A DNA stretch of 64,000 bases from Methylosinus sporium (GCF_003113265.1 NZ_PUIV01000002.1:1-64000); one strand, 5' to 3'; shown: positions 16,258 through 25,237, numbered from the stretch's first letter. Translations and numbers: made by a program. Notes: generated from the letters alone by a model not told the origin.

Positions 16258-18257
16258 CAGAACGACTCCCCGACGCCGATGAAGATCGCGAATTTATTCT
16301 CGCCGGGACGCCGGCCGAGCGGCGTCGCGAGATCGAGGCGCACGGGGCCGATGCCGGTGTAATAGCGCAGGCCTATGCCGACGGAGGAGCGCATGGACGA
16401 TTGGAAGTCGGGGAACGGCGACGAAAAGGCGGAGCCGATATCGTAGAAGGGCACGATCCCAATGTCGCGCGTGACCTTTATGCGCGCCTCGGCCGAGCCT
16501 TCGAGCAGGCTGCGTCCGCCGACGGGAAAGCCGAGGCCGGCGTCCGGGCTCAGCGAGCGATAGCGATAGCCGCGCACCGAGCCGCCGCCGCCGGCGAAGA
16601 AGCGATGGCTCGCCGGAATATCCTCTATGCTCGCGCCGACGATGGAGCCCGCCGCCACGCGGCCGGCGAGCACATACCAGCCGTCTTCATCAAGAGATTT
16701 GTAGCCGGAAATCTGCGTCTTCGATTGCACCATGCCGACGCTGTCGCCGAAGGCCTTCACATAGGGCGTGACATTGGCGATGGCGCGAAATCCGTTGGTG
16801 GGCGCGAGGAGATCGTCGGTTCCGTCGTAATTGGCCGAGAGCGGAAAACCGAGCAGCGAATAGTCGTGCGGGCCGAAAGCGTCGAACGTATGCCCGCGCT
16901 CGAATTCGAGTCCCGCCTGCACGGACGCCGTATCGCTGAAGCGATGGCGGATCGCCGCCGAGCCATTGCCGTAATAGGCCCAGTAATAATCGGTCTTCTC
17001 GCGCACGAAGCCGGCGTCGAGCAGCAGATCGTTGCGCGAGCCGAACAGCGCCGGCTTCACGAAGCTCGCCTTGGCGCGGCCGATGACGTCGTTGAGGCGA
17101 ATGGAAGAGAGGCCGTTATAGGTCGCCGAGCTGCCGAAGGGCGCAAGGCCGCCTTCGACATCGAAGCGCAGCCGCTCGGCGCCGCCGAAGAGATTGCGAT
17201 CGGTCCAATAGGCGCGCAGCCCCGGCCCGTCGACATTGGAGAAGAAAGCGTCGGCGCCCACCGCATGGCGCTTGCGCTCGGCGGTCTGCACGAAGATCGG
17301 CAGATTGCCATTGGCGTCGAGCTTCTCGCCATCCTCCGCCTTCACCGAGCCGACCGCCTCGAGGCGGCCGATGGATTTGCGCAGCTCGGCGAGCTTCTTC
17401 GGACTATAGGGCTCGCCTTGCTCGAGATAGATGTAGGAGCGAATGACGTCCGGATCTATGCCCGGCGAGCCGCTGGTTCTCACTTCGCCTATGCCGGCGC
17501 GCGGGCCGGGATCGATCGTCACCACCACATCCATCGCCTTTTCGGGATGGATGATCGTCGGCTTCGCTGTCGTCACTTTGGCGAGCGGATAGGAATTGGC
17601 GCGCAGCGCGTCGATCCAGCCGGCCTGCATGGATTGCAGGGCGGCGGCGCGGGCCGGCTGCTCGGGGTCGCGCTCCAGCGATTTTTTCGTGAGCAGCGCT
17701 TCGTCGAGCGGCTGGCCGCTACGCGCGTCGAGAAGGGCGACCTTGCGCAAACGGAACAGCGGGCCGGGGGTGATCTCTATGCGGATGGGCGCGAGCGCCT
17801 GGCCGCGCAGACGCTCGGCGGCGGCTGCGGCGGCGTCGGCGCCATGCCCGTCCGGCCGCACCGGGACGCCGGCGACCGTCGCCCTTATCTCCGCGTCATA
17901 ATAGCCGCTCGCCCACAGCGCCTCGGCGAGCTTCGGGAAATCGGCGACGACGCGCCGCGCGAGGCCAGCCCCCGTGGGTGGAGCCTGCAGCCGCAGCCGC
18001 CATGCGCTGGAGACGTCCTGCAGATTGCGCGCGAGGCCCTCGGCCTCGTCGAGGCCGGCGAATTCGATGCGATAGGGCAGGGCGTCGCTGCTCGGCTCCG
18101 GCGTCTCCTCGGCGGCGCCGAAGAGGCCGAAAAAATCGAATGCGCGGGCGGGCGAGGCCGCCTGCGGGGCGCCCAAAGCCAGGAGCGCCGTCACGCCCAG
18201 AAAACGCTTCACATATTTCACTTCGCCAACGACCCGAACCGAGGATTGCCGCACCAT
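16257..18257 (-). CDS. tamA: Outer-membrane assembly protein TamA (Omp85 family)
   Basis: 666 residues. An N-terminal hydrophobic signal (VTALLALGAPQAASPARA) precedes POTRA-like domains (GIGEVRTSGSPGIDPDVIRSYIYLEQGEPYS and the flanking repeats) and a C-terminal 16-strand Omp85 barrel. The barrel has the FAGGGGSVRGYRYRS segment (the conserved RGY/RGF loop lid motif) and ends with a terminal aromatic residue (IFIGVGESF). It is translationally coupled to tamB. A CtrA-like TTAA-N7-TTAA box lies about 55 bases upstream of its start. Confidence 0.93.
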   Translation of the reverse strand: MVRQSSVRVVGEVKYVKRFLGVTALLALGAPQAASPARAFDFFGLFGAAEETPEPSSDALPYRIEFAGLDEAEGLARNLQDVSSAWRLRLQAPPTGAGLARRVVADFPKLAEALWASGYYDAEIRATVAGVPVRPDGHGADAAAAAAERLRGQALAPIRIEITPGPLFRLRKVALLDARSGQPLDEALLTKKSLERDPEQPARAAALQSMQAGWIDALRANSYPLAKVTTAKPTIIHPEKAMDVVVTIDPGPRAGIGEVRTSGSPGIDPDVIRSYIYLEQGEPYSPKKLAELRKSIGRLEAVGSVKAEDGEKLDANGNLPIFVQTAERKRHAVGADAFFSNVDGPGLRAYWTDRNLFGGAERLRFDVEGGLAPFGSSATYNGLSSIRLNDVIGRAKASFVKPALFGSRNDLLLDAGFVREKTDYYWAYYGNGSAAIRHRFSDTASVQAGLEFERGHTFDAFGPHDYSLLGFPLSANYDGTDDLLAPTNGFRAIANVTPYVKAFGDSVGMVQSKTQISGYKSLDEDGWYVLAGRVAAGSIVGASIEDIPASHRFFAGGGGSVRGYRYRSLSPDAGLGFPVGGRSLLEGSAEARIKVTRDIGIVPFYDIGSAFSSPFPDFQSSMRSSVGIGLRYYTGIGPVRLDLATPLGRRPGENKFAIFIGVGESF

Positions 18258-18284
18258 AAGCGGAGCTTGGCAAGCGGTCCATCG

Positions 18285-18298
18285 CGTTAAGCTTAACG
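18285..18298. promoter_or_regulatory. 14-bp perfect palindrome upstream of tamA
   Basis: CGTTAAGCTTAACG lies 28-41 bases upstream of the tamA start, between the gene and the CtrA-like box, and shares the GTTAAG half-site with it. Likely part of the same operator region. Confidence 0.45.
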
Positions 18299-18311
18299 AT
18301 ACAACCTATGG

Positions 18312-18326
18312 TTAAGCCTGTCTTAA
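18312..18326. promoter_or_regulatory. CtrA-like box upstream of tamAB
   Basis: TTAA-GCCTGTC-TTAA matches the alphaproteobacterial CtrA full site (TTAA-N7-TTAA) exactly. It lies between the TonB-receptor stop and the tamA start, and is placed to control tamAB. This is a short motif, so a chance match is possible. Confidence 0.45.
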
Positions 18327-18344
18327 TGCGCCTCCTCGCGCATC

Positions 18345-20669
18345 TCAGAATTTGAAGCCGACCTTGGCGAGCACGGTGCGCGGCGCGCCCGGATAATAAA
18401 TGCCGTTGGCGGAGGTCTGCTGATAATAGCCGCTGCTGATCTGGCCGATATAGGCGGTGTCGAACATATTCATGCAGGTGACGCTGGCGGTGACCGTTCC
18501 CCAGTCGATCTTGTGCTCATATTTCACGGTGAGATCGAAGGTGGAGTAGCCGGCGAGCGGCTGATAGCCGGATGTATCGCCGGCGCGCGAGCCGACGATA
18601 TGCAGGATCGGCGTGATGGTGAATTCCTCTATGCGCAGATCGCCGCCGATCGTCGAGATGAAATAGGGCACGTCCGGCAATTGCTTGCCCTTCACCCGCG
18701 TCGACCAATAATTGGCCGCGGAGGCGCCGGGCAGCAGCGGCAGGTCTTCGACGAATTCGGCGCGCTGATAGCCGAGCGAAGCGAAAAGGCCGACGCTCTC
18801 CAGCGGGGAATAATGGACGACCGCCTGCGCGCCGTAATTCTGGCTCTCGCCGACATTGGCGCCATATTGCGTGCCGATGCCGGGATCGTAAGAAACGAGC
18901 TTGTTGTGATTGCGGGAGTAATAGATCGTCGGCTCCACATAGCCCGAGCCATAGGCGCCGTCGAAGGACCAGCGCAGGCCGAGATCGAGCTGCGTCGAGG
19001 TCTCCGGCTTCATCGAATGCCAGAATTGATCGGCGGTGATTCCCTTGGCGAGGAAGGTCGCCGAATTCTGCTGGAACACCGGCCAGGCGTCATAGCCCGG
19101 TCCGCCATAGCCGCCGCCGCCGCTGAATTTCAGCAATAGATCGTCGGTCAGCCGATAGGTGAGCGCGCCGAAGGGCAGAAAAGTGCCGATGGTGAAGGGC
19201 TTGACGCTGCGATTGGCGATGACTCCGGACGAGAGCGCCAGCGCCGTGTCATAGGGGACGTCGCCTATGCCGGTCGAATTATAGGCGTCTATGCCCGCCA
19301 TGCGTTCCCAAATATAGCGCGCGCCGGCCTCCACATGCAGCGGACCGAAGTCGCGGCTCGCGATTCCATAGGCGGAATCGAACACATGCGGCGCGGTCTG
19401 CTTGCCGAGGATCGCCCAGCTCGGATTGATGAGGCCGCCGCCCGCATTGGGAGCGAAGACTTCCCAGGCCGTCGGCGGTCCGGGGGGATTTTGCACGCCA
19501 TGCCAGAAGCCGAGCTTGGCGTCCGTGTCCAGCACGCGGGTCTGCAATTCGCTCACCACGCCCCACATGTCGTGGTCGATGATCCATTTGCGGATGCGGC
19601 CATTGTTCTGGCCATCGAGATAATAGCCGTCCTCGCGGAAATAATAGGGCTTGAAGACGAAGCGCGTCGTCTTGTCGACCTCTATGGCGATATTGCCGAA
19701 TGCGGTCCAAGAGTCGAAATGCTGGAGATTATAGCCGTAGTAATTGATTTGGCTGGCCGTCGTCGGGCCTGGATAGGCGGCGAAATCATAGCGGCGGAAG
19801 GCGCCGAGATTGCTCGCCTGCTGATAATTCAGTCCCTGATAGCTGTGCTGGTCGAAGCTGCTCTTGGCGACGAAGAATTTCGCCTCCAGCCCATCGACGG
19901 GCTTGGTGTCTATGCCGACCGCAAAGCCGGATTTGCCCTGCGGGTCCTTGCCGGAGCCGCGCCATTTGTCGGCGTCGGTGAAGGAGCCGGAGACGAAGAG
20001 CTTGGTCGTGCCGTTCAAAATTTCGCCCGAGTCGATGCGGGCGAAAGTGCGCAGGAAGGAGAAGGAGCCGACGCTCTGCGAAATCTCGCCGCCGAATTTC
20101 TCCGCCGGCCAGCGCAGGCGGCTGTCGAAACTGCCGCCGGCGGTGAAATAAGAGTTCACATCGGAGGGCATGGGACCCTGCCGCAGCACGATCTTGCTCA
20201 GATTCTCATTGTCGATGAGCCAGGTGACGCCGGGCCCGGGATTTATGCCGGAGAGCGGCAAGCCCTCCACTGTGCCGATGCTGTTGCCGTGCTGGCTGAC
20301 CTCGCCGCGAATGCGAATGCCCTTATTGCCGCCGGGAAGATTGGCGAGGCCATAAGGATCGATGGCCGGCGCATCGACGGAGGGGAGCCAGGAGATGCCG
20401 CGGATGGGATTGGAGCCGCCGCCGCCGCTGGCGAGATCGAGCCCGCGCGCATCCGCGGCATAGGCGGTGGATGAAACGGAGTCCGAGCCGATGACGCCGG
20501 GCTCGGGCTTTTTCTTCGGCGCGGGGGCGGTCGCCGCGCCGATCGAAATGTCCGGCAGCAGCGTGAAGGGTTCGGCGCTCGCGCTGTCGAGGGCGCCGAG
20601 CAGCGCGGCGAAAGACGCGCCGCCGAGAAGAAAGGAGAAGCCGCGTTTCTCGCGCACGCACATCGTCAT
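18345..20669 (-). CDS. TonB-dependent outer-membrane receptor
   Basis: 774 residues. Signal peptide at residues 10-32 (FLLGGASFAALLGALDSASA), then a plug domain (GIRIRGEVSQHGNSIGTVEGLPLSG; DNENLSKIVLRQGPMPSDV) and a large C-terminal beta-barrel ending in APRTVLAKVGFKF, with the usual terminal Phe. An obvious TonB box was not identified. The start ATG 20669 has GAAAGG 9 bases upstream. It lies downstream of, and in the same direction as, the ABC importer operon, but with its own 170-base regulatory region. It probably imports the metal complex or metallophore handled by that ABC system; the ligand is unknown. It is not adjacent to the lut/ped-like cluster. Confidence 0.9.
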   Translation of the reverse strand: MTMCVREKRGFSFLLGGASFAALLGALDSASAEPFTLLPDISIGAATAPAPKKKPEPGVIGSDSVSSTAYAADARGLDLASGGGGSNPIRGISWLPSVDAPAIDPYGLANLPGGNKGIRIRGEVSQHGNSIGTVEGLPLSGINPGPGVTWLIDNENLSKIVLRQGPMPSDVNSYFTAGGSFDSRLRWPAEKFGGEISQSVGSFSFLRTFARIDSGEILNGTTKLFVSGSFTDADKWRGSGKDPQGKSGFAVGIDTKPVDGLEAKFFVAKSSFDQHSYQGLNYQQASNLGAFRRYDFAAYPGPTTASQINYYGYNLQHFDSWTAFGNIAIEVDKTTRFVFKPYYFREDGYYLDGQNNGRIRKWIIDHDMWGVVSELQTRVLDTDAKLGFWHGVQNPPGPPTAWEVFAPNAGGGLINPSWAILGKQTAPHVFDSAYGIASRDFGPLHVEAGARYIWERMAGIDAYNSTGIGDVPYDTALALSSGVIANRSVKPFTIGTFLPFGALTYRLTDDLLLKFSGGGGYGGPGYDAWPVFQQNSATFLAKGITADQFWHSMKPETSTQLDLGLRWSFDGAYGSGYVEPTIYYSRNHNKLVSYDPGIGTQYGANVGESQNYGAQAVVHYSPLESVGLFASLGYQRAEFVEDLPLLPGASAANYWSTRVKGKQLPDVPYFISTIGGDLRIEEFTITPILHIVGSRAGDTSGYQPLAGYSTFDLTVKYEHKIDWGTVTASVTCMNMFDTAYIGQISSGYYQQTSANGIYYPGAPRTVLAKVGFKF

Positions 20670-20737
20670 TGCCGTCAGCCTTTCACCGCCCCGGGCCGAC
20701 GCGCCGCTCGTCCGCCGCTCGATTCGTGATGTAAGAC

Positions 20738-20749
20738 GATTACGTAATC
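20738..20749. promoter_or_regulatory. Palindromic operator candidate 1 upstream of the TonB receptor
   Basis: GATTACGTAATC, a perfect 12-bp palindrome 69 bases upstream of the receptor start. Confidence 0.45.
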
Positions 20750-20789
20750 AGATGCGCTCGTGGCGGCAAGTCTAATCTATTGGCAGATC

Positions 20790-20804
20790 GACGCATATTG
20801 CGTC
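20790..20804. promoter_or_regulatory. Palindromic operator candidate 2 upstream of the TonB receptor
   Basis: GACGCA-TAT-TGCGTC, perfect 6-bp arms around 3 bases, 121 bases upstream of the receptor start. Together with the first palindrome it marks a separately regulated promoter. Confidence 0.45.
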
Positions 20805-20840
20805 ACCATACGTGATATAGACTGCTTGTCGCATTTGCGA

Positions 20841-21554
20841 TCATCGAGATTTTTTCGGCGTCTCGACGCCGATGGACTCCCATTGTCCATCGCCGATGCG
20901 GCGCAATGGCAGCACGGCGCGCCCCGCCGCGAGCTGCGGCCGCAGGCGACCATGGGTGTCGACCCAATCCTGCGGCGCCGGCGCCTCGGCGTCCGTCTCC
21001 AGCGAGACGGGAATCACGCCCATCGCTTTCAGTTCTCGCACTTGCACGGCGCGTTCGACGCCGCGCAGCCCGCCGGCGAATTCCAGCCAGCGCCCGGACC
21101 ATCCGCGCGCTGTCAATCCGACGGCCGCCGCGGCGCCGATGAGGCCGCGGCGTGTGCGCGAGCCCGTGGCCCGCATATCTGCGAGCAGGGGCTCCAGCTC
21201 GTCGAAACGAACTTCACGCCGGCTCGCCTCGCAGCCGAAGGCCGCGAGGCTTTCGGCCTCCCCGCCGGCGGCGACGAGGATTCCGGAGGCGCTGGAAGGG
21301 GCGGCGTGTGTTTCGACATAGGCGGCGGCGCGCGCGAGGAGAAAGTCGCGCGCATCGGCGCGCTCGCTTTCGACGACGAGGCAGGAGGCCTTGTTGTTGG
21401 TCGTCGCCGCGACGCCGGCAAAGAGAATATGGCCGACCGAGCCGATGAAGCGCGCTTCGCCGTCCAGCGTGTCGCCGAATTCGCGCGCCAGCCGCGCCGT
21501 GCTCGCCGCCCAGCCGGCGCCGTCGGTGTCGTCTATGCCGATGAGAATGCGCAT
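20841..21554 (-). CDS. TiaS-like DDTD-motif protein 2 in metal-uptake operon
   Basis: 237 residues from ATG 21554, whose ATGA overlaps the stop of the preceding DDTD gene. It begins MRILIGIDDTDGAGWAAST, the phosphate-binding signature of the TCKD domain of archaeal TiaS (tRNA-Ile2 agmatinylcytidine synthetase). ATTNNKASCLVVE near residue 57 and GLIGAAAAVGLTARGWSGRWLEF near 145 line up with the companion protein. There is no TiaS OB-fold or zinc-ribbon RNA-binding part, so tRNA modification is unlikely. The role in the operon (metal loading, metallophore chemistry or regulation) is unknown. Confidence 0.75.
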   Translation of the reverse strand: MRILIGIDDTDGAGWAASTARLAREFGDTLDGEARFIGSVGHILFAGVAATTNNKASCLVVESERADARDFLLARAAAYVETHAAPSSASGILVAAGGEAESLAAFGCEASRREVRFDELEPLLADMRATGSRTRRGLIGAAAAVGLTARGWSGRWLEFAGGLRGVERAVQVRELKAMGVIPVSLETDAEAPAPQDWVDTHGRLRPQLAAGRAVLPLRRIGDGQWESIGVETPKKSR

Positions 21555-22288
21555 CAGTCGGCGACCTCCGCATCGCGCGGGCGCTTGCCGAGGGCGATCA
21601 GGCGGCCGTCCTCCTTCTCCTCGATCGGCGCGACGGCGCGCCCGCCCCACAGCCGCGGCGACAGCCAGCCGCCCGTATGGATCAGCGCTCGCGGGTCGAG
21701 CGCCTGCGCCTTTTTGTCGATCGCGACCGCCTCTATGCCCGCCTCCGCCAGAGCGGCGACCGAGATCGGATCGGGCAGGCGGCGCAGCCTTCCATATTCG
21801 AGAAAACGGCCGGACCAGCCATAGGCGGAGAGCCCGACCGCCGCCAATGCGCCGATGATTCCGTCATTGGTTCCGCCGAGGCCGAGCAGCGTGACGCCAG
21901 CGCGCGCGGCGACCGCTCGCGCATGATCCTGCGTCTCGATCTCATGCGTGCAGGAGAGGCCGAATTCGACGATTTCGGAAAGATCGTCGGTCTCCCGCGC
22001 GACGCAGAGGCCGGGGTCGGAGCCGTCGCTGGCGAACTCGGCGATATGTGCGATCGCGCGCGCGGTGAGCGCGGGAATCAGCGCTTCATCGTCGATCTCC
22101 ACCACGGCGCAGGCCGGGCTGTTGTGCGAGGTGAAGGGAATGCGTGGATCGATGAGCAATTGATGCCGTAGCGCGCCCCAGAGCCGCGCGCCGTCGGGAA
22201 GCTTGCGCTCGAACATCCGCACCAGTCGCCCCGTGCCGATTTCGGCCCCGGCGACGTCGGTGTCGTCGAAACCCATATAGAGCTTCAT
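21554..22288 (-). CDS. TiaS-like DDTD-motif protein 1 in metal-uptake operon
   Basis: 244 residues. It starts MKLYMGFDDTDVAGAEIGTGR and has LLIDPRIPFTSHNSPACAVVEID, which closely resembles the archaeal TiaS region around its PRL..NP.IP..TRGN segment. GLGGTNDGIIGALAAVGLSAYGWSGRFLEY is shared with the second DDTD protein, so the pair arose by duplication. Its start overlaps the ATPase stop (ATGA at 22285-22288) and its stop overlaps the next gene, so the three genes are translationally coupled. A kinase-like or ATP-pyrophosphate-cleaving activity is suggested by the DDTD motif, but this is inference. Confidence 0.78.
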   Translation of the reverse strand: MKLYMGFDDTDVAGAEIGTGRLVRMFERKLPDGARLWGALRHQLLIDPRIPFTSHNSPACAVVEIDDEALIPALTARAIAHIAEFASDGSDPGLCVARETDDLSEIVEFGLSCTHEIETQDHARAVAARAGVTLLGLGGTNDGIIGALAAVGLSAYGWSGRFLEYGRLRRLPDPISVAALAEAGIEAVAIDKKAQALDPRALIHTGGWLSPRLWGGRAVAPIEEKEDGRLIALGKRPRDAEVAD

Positions 22289-23097
22289 CTCGGCGCTCCT
22301 TCTCGGCGCTCGACGATTGGCGCGAGACGCCGCGCGCCGAAAGGATCGTCGAAAACCGCCACTTCGACGCCATAGAGGCGCCGCATCCGCTCCGCCGTCA
22401 CCACTTGCTGCGGCGGGCCGTCGGCCTCTATGCGGCCTTCGTGTAGAATAGCGATGCGCGTCGCGATCTGCATCGCATGTTCGGGATGATGCGTGCTGAC
22501 CAGCACGCCGTGGCCATCGGCGGCGAGCGCCGACAAATGCCGCATCAGCCGCAGCTGATAGCCATAGTCGAGGCCCGTCGCGGGCTCGTCCATTACCAGA
22601 AGGCGCGCGCCTTGCGCCAAAGCGCGGGCGATGAGGGTGAGTTGCCGCTCGCCGCCGGAAATCTCCGTATAGGGCTGGTCGATCAGCCGCTCTATGCCGA
22701 GCCGCGAGATGATGGATTCGACGATCTCGCGATCTTCCGCGCGGGGCGCGCGCAAGAGCCCGGTCTCCGGCAGGCGGCCGAGCATGACCACCTCGCGCAC
22801 CGTATAGGGAAAAGGCGTGACATGGCCTTGCGGCACATAGGCGACGCGCCGCGCGATCTCGCGCCGTGAGAAGGAGGAGAGCGGCGCGCCGTCGAGCCGA
22901 ACCTCGCCGCGCTTCGCCGAGAGAAAGCCGAGCAGCAGGCGGAAGAGCGTGCTCTTGCCCGCGCCATTGGCGCCGAGCAGAGCGAGAATCTCCCCGGCGC
23001 CGAAGCCCAGCGTCGCCCCCTCCAGCACGCTCCGCTTTCCGCGCGCAAAATGCAGGTCGAGGCCCTGGAGCTGCGATCGAGGAGAGGGTTCTCTCAC
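22285..23097 (-). CDS. ABC importer ATPase, iron-siderophore/cobalamin/metal type
   Basis: 270 residues with GTG start at 23097 (AGAGGA upstream). Walker A is GANGAGKST (near residue 38), the Q loop is in RRVAYVPQGHVTPFPYT, the signature is ISGGERQL, Walker B is LLVMDEPATGLD, and the H loop is STHHPEH. The order binding protein, FecCD permease, ATPase is that of class II importers such as FecBCDE, BtuCDF and MolBCA. The cargo is therefore a chelated metal, cobalamin or molybdate/tungstate; the sequence alone cannot choose. Confidence 0.92.
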   Translation of the reverse strand: MREPSPRSQLQGLDLHFARGKRSVLEGATLGFGAGEILALLGANGAGKSTLFRLLLGFLSAKRGEVRLDGAPLSSFSRREIARRVAYVPQGHVTPFPYTVREVVMLGRLPETGLLRAPRAEDREIVESIISRLGIERLIDQPYTEISGGERQLTLIARALAQGARLLVMDEPATGLDYGYQLRLMRHLSALAADGHGVLVSTHHPEHAMQIATRIAILHEGRIEADGPPQQVVTAERMRRLYGVEVAVFDDPFGARRLAPIVERREGAPR

Positions 23098-23134
23098 GGC
23101 CTGCTTCCTCTCCGGCGCTCGACCGCCTCCCGCC

Positions 23135-24133
23135 TCACGCCCAGGCCCTCCGCGCCCGGCCGAGGACGAGGATGAAGGCCGGAATGCCGAGCAGTTCGGT
23201 GACGACGCCGATCGGAATCTCCGCGCGGGTGATATTGCGCGCGACGCAATCGGCGGCGATCAGAAAGGCCGCGCCGAGCAGAGCGCTGGCCGGCAGCAGC
23301 CGGCTGTTGGTCGGCCCTATGGCGAGCCGCGCGACATGCGGCACGACCAGCCCCACCCAGCCGATCATGCCGGCGAGCGAGACGGACAGCGAGGAGGCCA
23401 GAGTCGCCGCGGCGATGACGCCATAGCGCGTCACATGAACCGGCACGCCGAGCGAGCGCGCCTCGTCGTCGCCCATGGAGAGCGCGTCCAGCGCCCGGCC
23501 GGCCAGCGTCAGCGCGCCGACGCCCAAGAGGATCGCCGGCGCCGCGCCCTTCAGCTGTTTCAGATCGACGGCGCCGAGGCTGCCCATCATCCAATAGACG
23601 ATGGCGGGAAGCTGGTCGTAGGGATCGGCGGCATATTTGACGAGCGACAGCGCCGAGGTGAACAGGGCCCCGGAGATCATGCCGCCGAGCACCAGAGTGA
23701 CCATGGAGGCGGAGCCGAAGAGATTGGAGATGAGGATGCCGACGCCGACCGCGACGAGCCCCATGACGAAGGCGGAGATTTGCACGGTGAGACTATCGCC
23801 CGAGAGCAGAATGCCGAGCGCCGCGCCGAAGCCGGCCCCGCCGAGCACGCCCAGAATGCCCGGCGAGACCAGAGGATTGCGAAACACCGCCTGAAAGGAC
23901 GCGCCCGAGCTCGACAGCGCCGCGCCGATGAGTCCCGCCGCCAGCACGCGCGGCAGGCGGATTTCGACGATCAGATTGCGCAAGAGGTCGAAGCGCTCGG
24001 GCGGCAGATCGACGAGGCCGAGGCAGGCGCCGAGAAAGCCGAGAATATCGCTCGGCGCGAGCGGATAGCGCCCGACCGACAGAGCGATGAGAACGACCGC
24101 CAGCAGAAGGAAAGGGAGGAGAGCGAGGCGCAT
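23135..24133 (-). CDS. FecCD-type ABC importer permease
   Basis: 332 residues, about ten hydrophobic segments, inner membrane. Family features include RLPRVLAAGLIGAALSSSGASFQAVFRNPLVSPGILGV (coupling and translocation region) and SLAGMIGWVGLVVPHVARLAIGPTNSRLLPASALLGA (second coupling region near residue 255). Starts 12 bases after the binding-protein stop and ends 37 bases before the ATPase gene. As with MolB and BtuC, one gene would form a homodimeric channel. Confidence 0.93.
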   Translation of the reverse strand: MRLALLPFLLLAVVLIALSVGRYPLAPSDILGFLGACLGLVDLPPERFDLLRNLIVEIRLPRVLAAGLIGAALSSSGASFQAVFRNPLVSPGILGVLGGAGFGAALGILLSGDSLTVQISAFVMGLVAVGVGILISNLFGSASMVTLVLGGMISGALFTSALSLVKYAADPYDQLPAIVYWMMGSLGAVDLKQLKGAAPAILLGVGALTLAGRALDALSMGDDEARSLGVPVHVTRYGVIAAATLASSLSVSLAGMIGWVGLVVPHVARLAIGPTNSRLLPASALLGAAFLIAADCVARNITRAEIPIGVVTELLGIPAFILVLGRARRAWA

Positions 24134-24145
24134 CGAGATCGCCGC

Positions 24146-25195
24146 TCACTCCATTATGCGCGAGAAATCGGCGTCGGAAATATCGACGCCGAGGAAGAGC
24201 CGGTAGAATTTCTTCGTCTCGGCCTTCAGATCGAGCGGAAAGCGGGTCGGATAGAAGAGATTGGCGAGCCATTGGACGCCGAGCGCGCGCATATAGCTCG
24301 GCGGACGGTCCAGCCAATTGAAGGGCGAATGCGGGACGTTCACGATGCGGCCGTTCTTCACCGCCTCCACATTGCGCCAGAGCTCGCCGCCCTCGGCCAG
24401 TGCGATGAAGCTCTTGTTTTGCGTCAATATCAGCGAGGGCTTCAGCGCGACGATCTGCTCGACGCTGATCTTCTCCATGCCGACATGCGAGGTCTGCTCG
24501 CAATGATAGACATTGTCGCCGCCGGCGATGAGGATCGGCTCGGTATGGAAGCTCTTGTCGCAATCGGTCGCGAGCCCGTCCGCGGATTCGGCGTAATAGA
24601 CGCGCAGCTTCTCGGCCGGGGGAATATCGGCGGTCGCCTTGCGCACGCGGGCGAGCGCGTCGCGAATATAGGCGGCCATCTCATTCGCCTGCGCCTCGCG
24701 TCCGAACACGCGGCCGAGAAAGGCGAAGGCCTCCGCATAATCGTCGAGCGTATCGAGCTTCAGGAATATCACCGGAACTTTGATCTTGGCGAAGCTCGCC
24801 TCGACCTGGCTCTTCTCCTGATAGAAGCCGAGCCAGGCGATGACGAGATCGGGACGCATCGCCGCGATCTCCTCGAGATTGAGCTGGCGCCCCATGCCCG
24901 CATTGCTGCCGAGCACGGGCAGATCGAGCGCTTCCTTGCGATAGAGCGATTTCTCGTCGCCGCGCATGGGCACATTGACGCCGACGAGCCGTTCCGGCGC
25001 TATGGCGTAGAGCGTCGCCATGACCGGCGGCGCCGCGCCGAAAACGCGGCGAGGGTCGGCCGGAATGACGACTTTGCGGCCAGCCATATCGGTGATCTCG
25101 CGCGTCTCCGCGCGCGCGGGGGCGGTCGCGAGCGCGAGCAGCGCCAGCAGGGCGAAGAGGAAGCGCTCTCGAGAAAGAAGATGCGTCGAGGGCAT
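24146..25195 (-). CDS. ABC importer periplasmic binding protein (FecB/TroA-like)
   Basis: 349 residues. Signal peptide at residues 9-30 (RFLFALLALLALATAPARA). The mature part opens with EITDMAGRKVVIPADPRRV, typical of class III (siderophore, cobalamin, molybdate) binding proteins, followed by two lobes with LEEIAAMRPDLVIAWLGF and VEQIVALKPSLILTQNKSF. A cysteine pair (TDCDKSF, YHCEQTS) and several His/Met residues could contact a metal ligand. First gene of the leftward operon; its promoter lies in the 440-base region shared with the formate dehydrogenase gene. Confidence 0.9.
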   Translation of the reverse strand: MPSTHLLSRERFLFALLALLALATAPARAETREITDMAGRKVVIPADPRRVFGAAPPVMATLYAIAPERLVGVNVPMRGDEKSLYRKEALDLPVLGSNAGMGRQLNLEEIAAMRPDLVIAWLGFYQEKSQVEASFAKIKVPVIFLKLDTLDDYAEAFAFLGRVFGREAQANEMAAYIRDALARVRKATADIPPAEKLRVYYAESADGLATDCDKSFHTEPILIAGGDNVYHCEQTSHVGMEKISVEQIVALKPSLILTQNKSFIALAEGGELWRNVEAVKNGRIVNVPHSPFNWLDRPPSYMRALGVQWLANLFYPTRFPLDLKAETKKFYRLFLGVDISDADFSRIME

Positions 25196-25237
25196 GGACG
25201 GGGCCTTTCGACCTTCGGAGATGGGGGAAGACGCATA

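Noticed and set aside
18345-20669. TonB receptor as the lanthanide receptor LutH
   Set aside because: It belongs with the FecCD-type importer operon and lies 12 kb from the lut/ped-like genes. No specific evidence for lanthanides.
20670-20840. Cobalamin riboswitch before the TonB receptor
   Set aside because: No B12-box-like sequence or long leader. Only two palindromes are visible.
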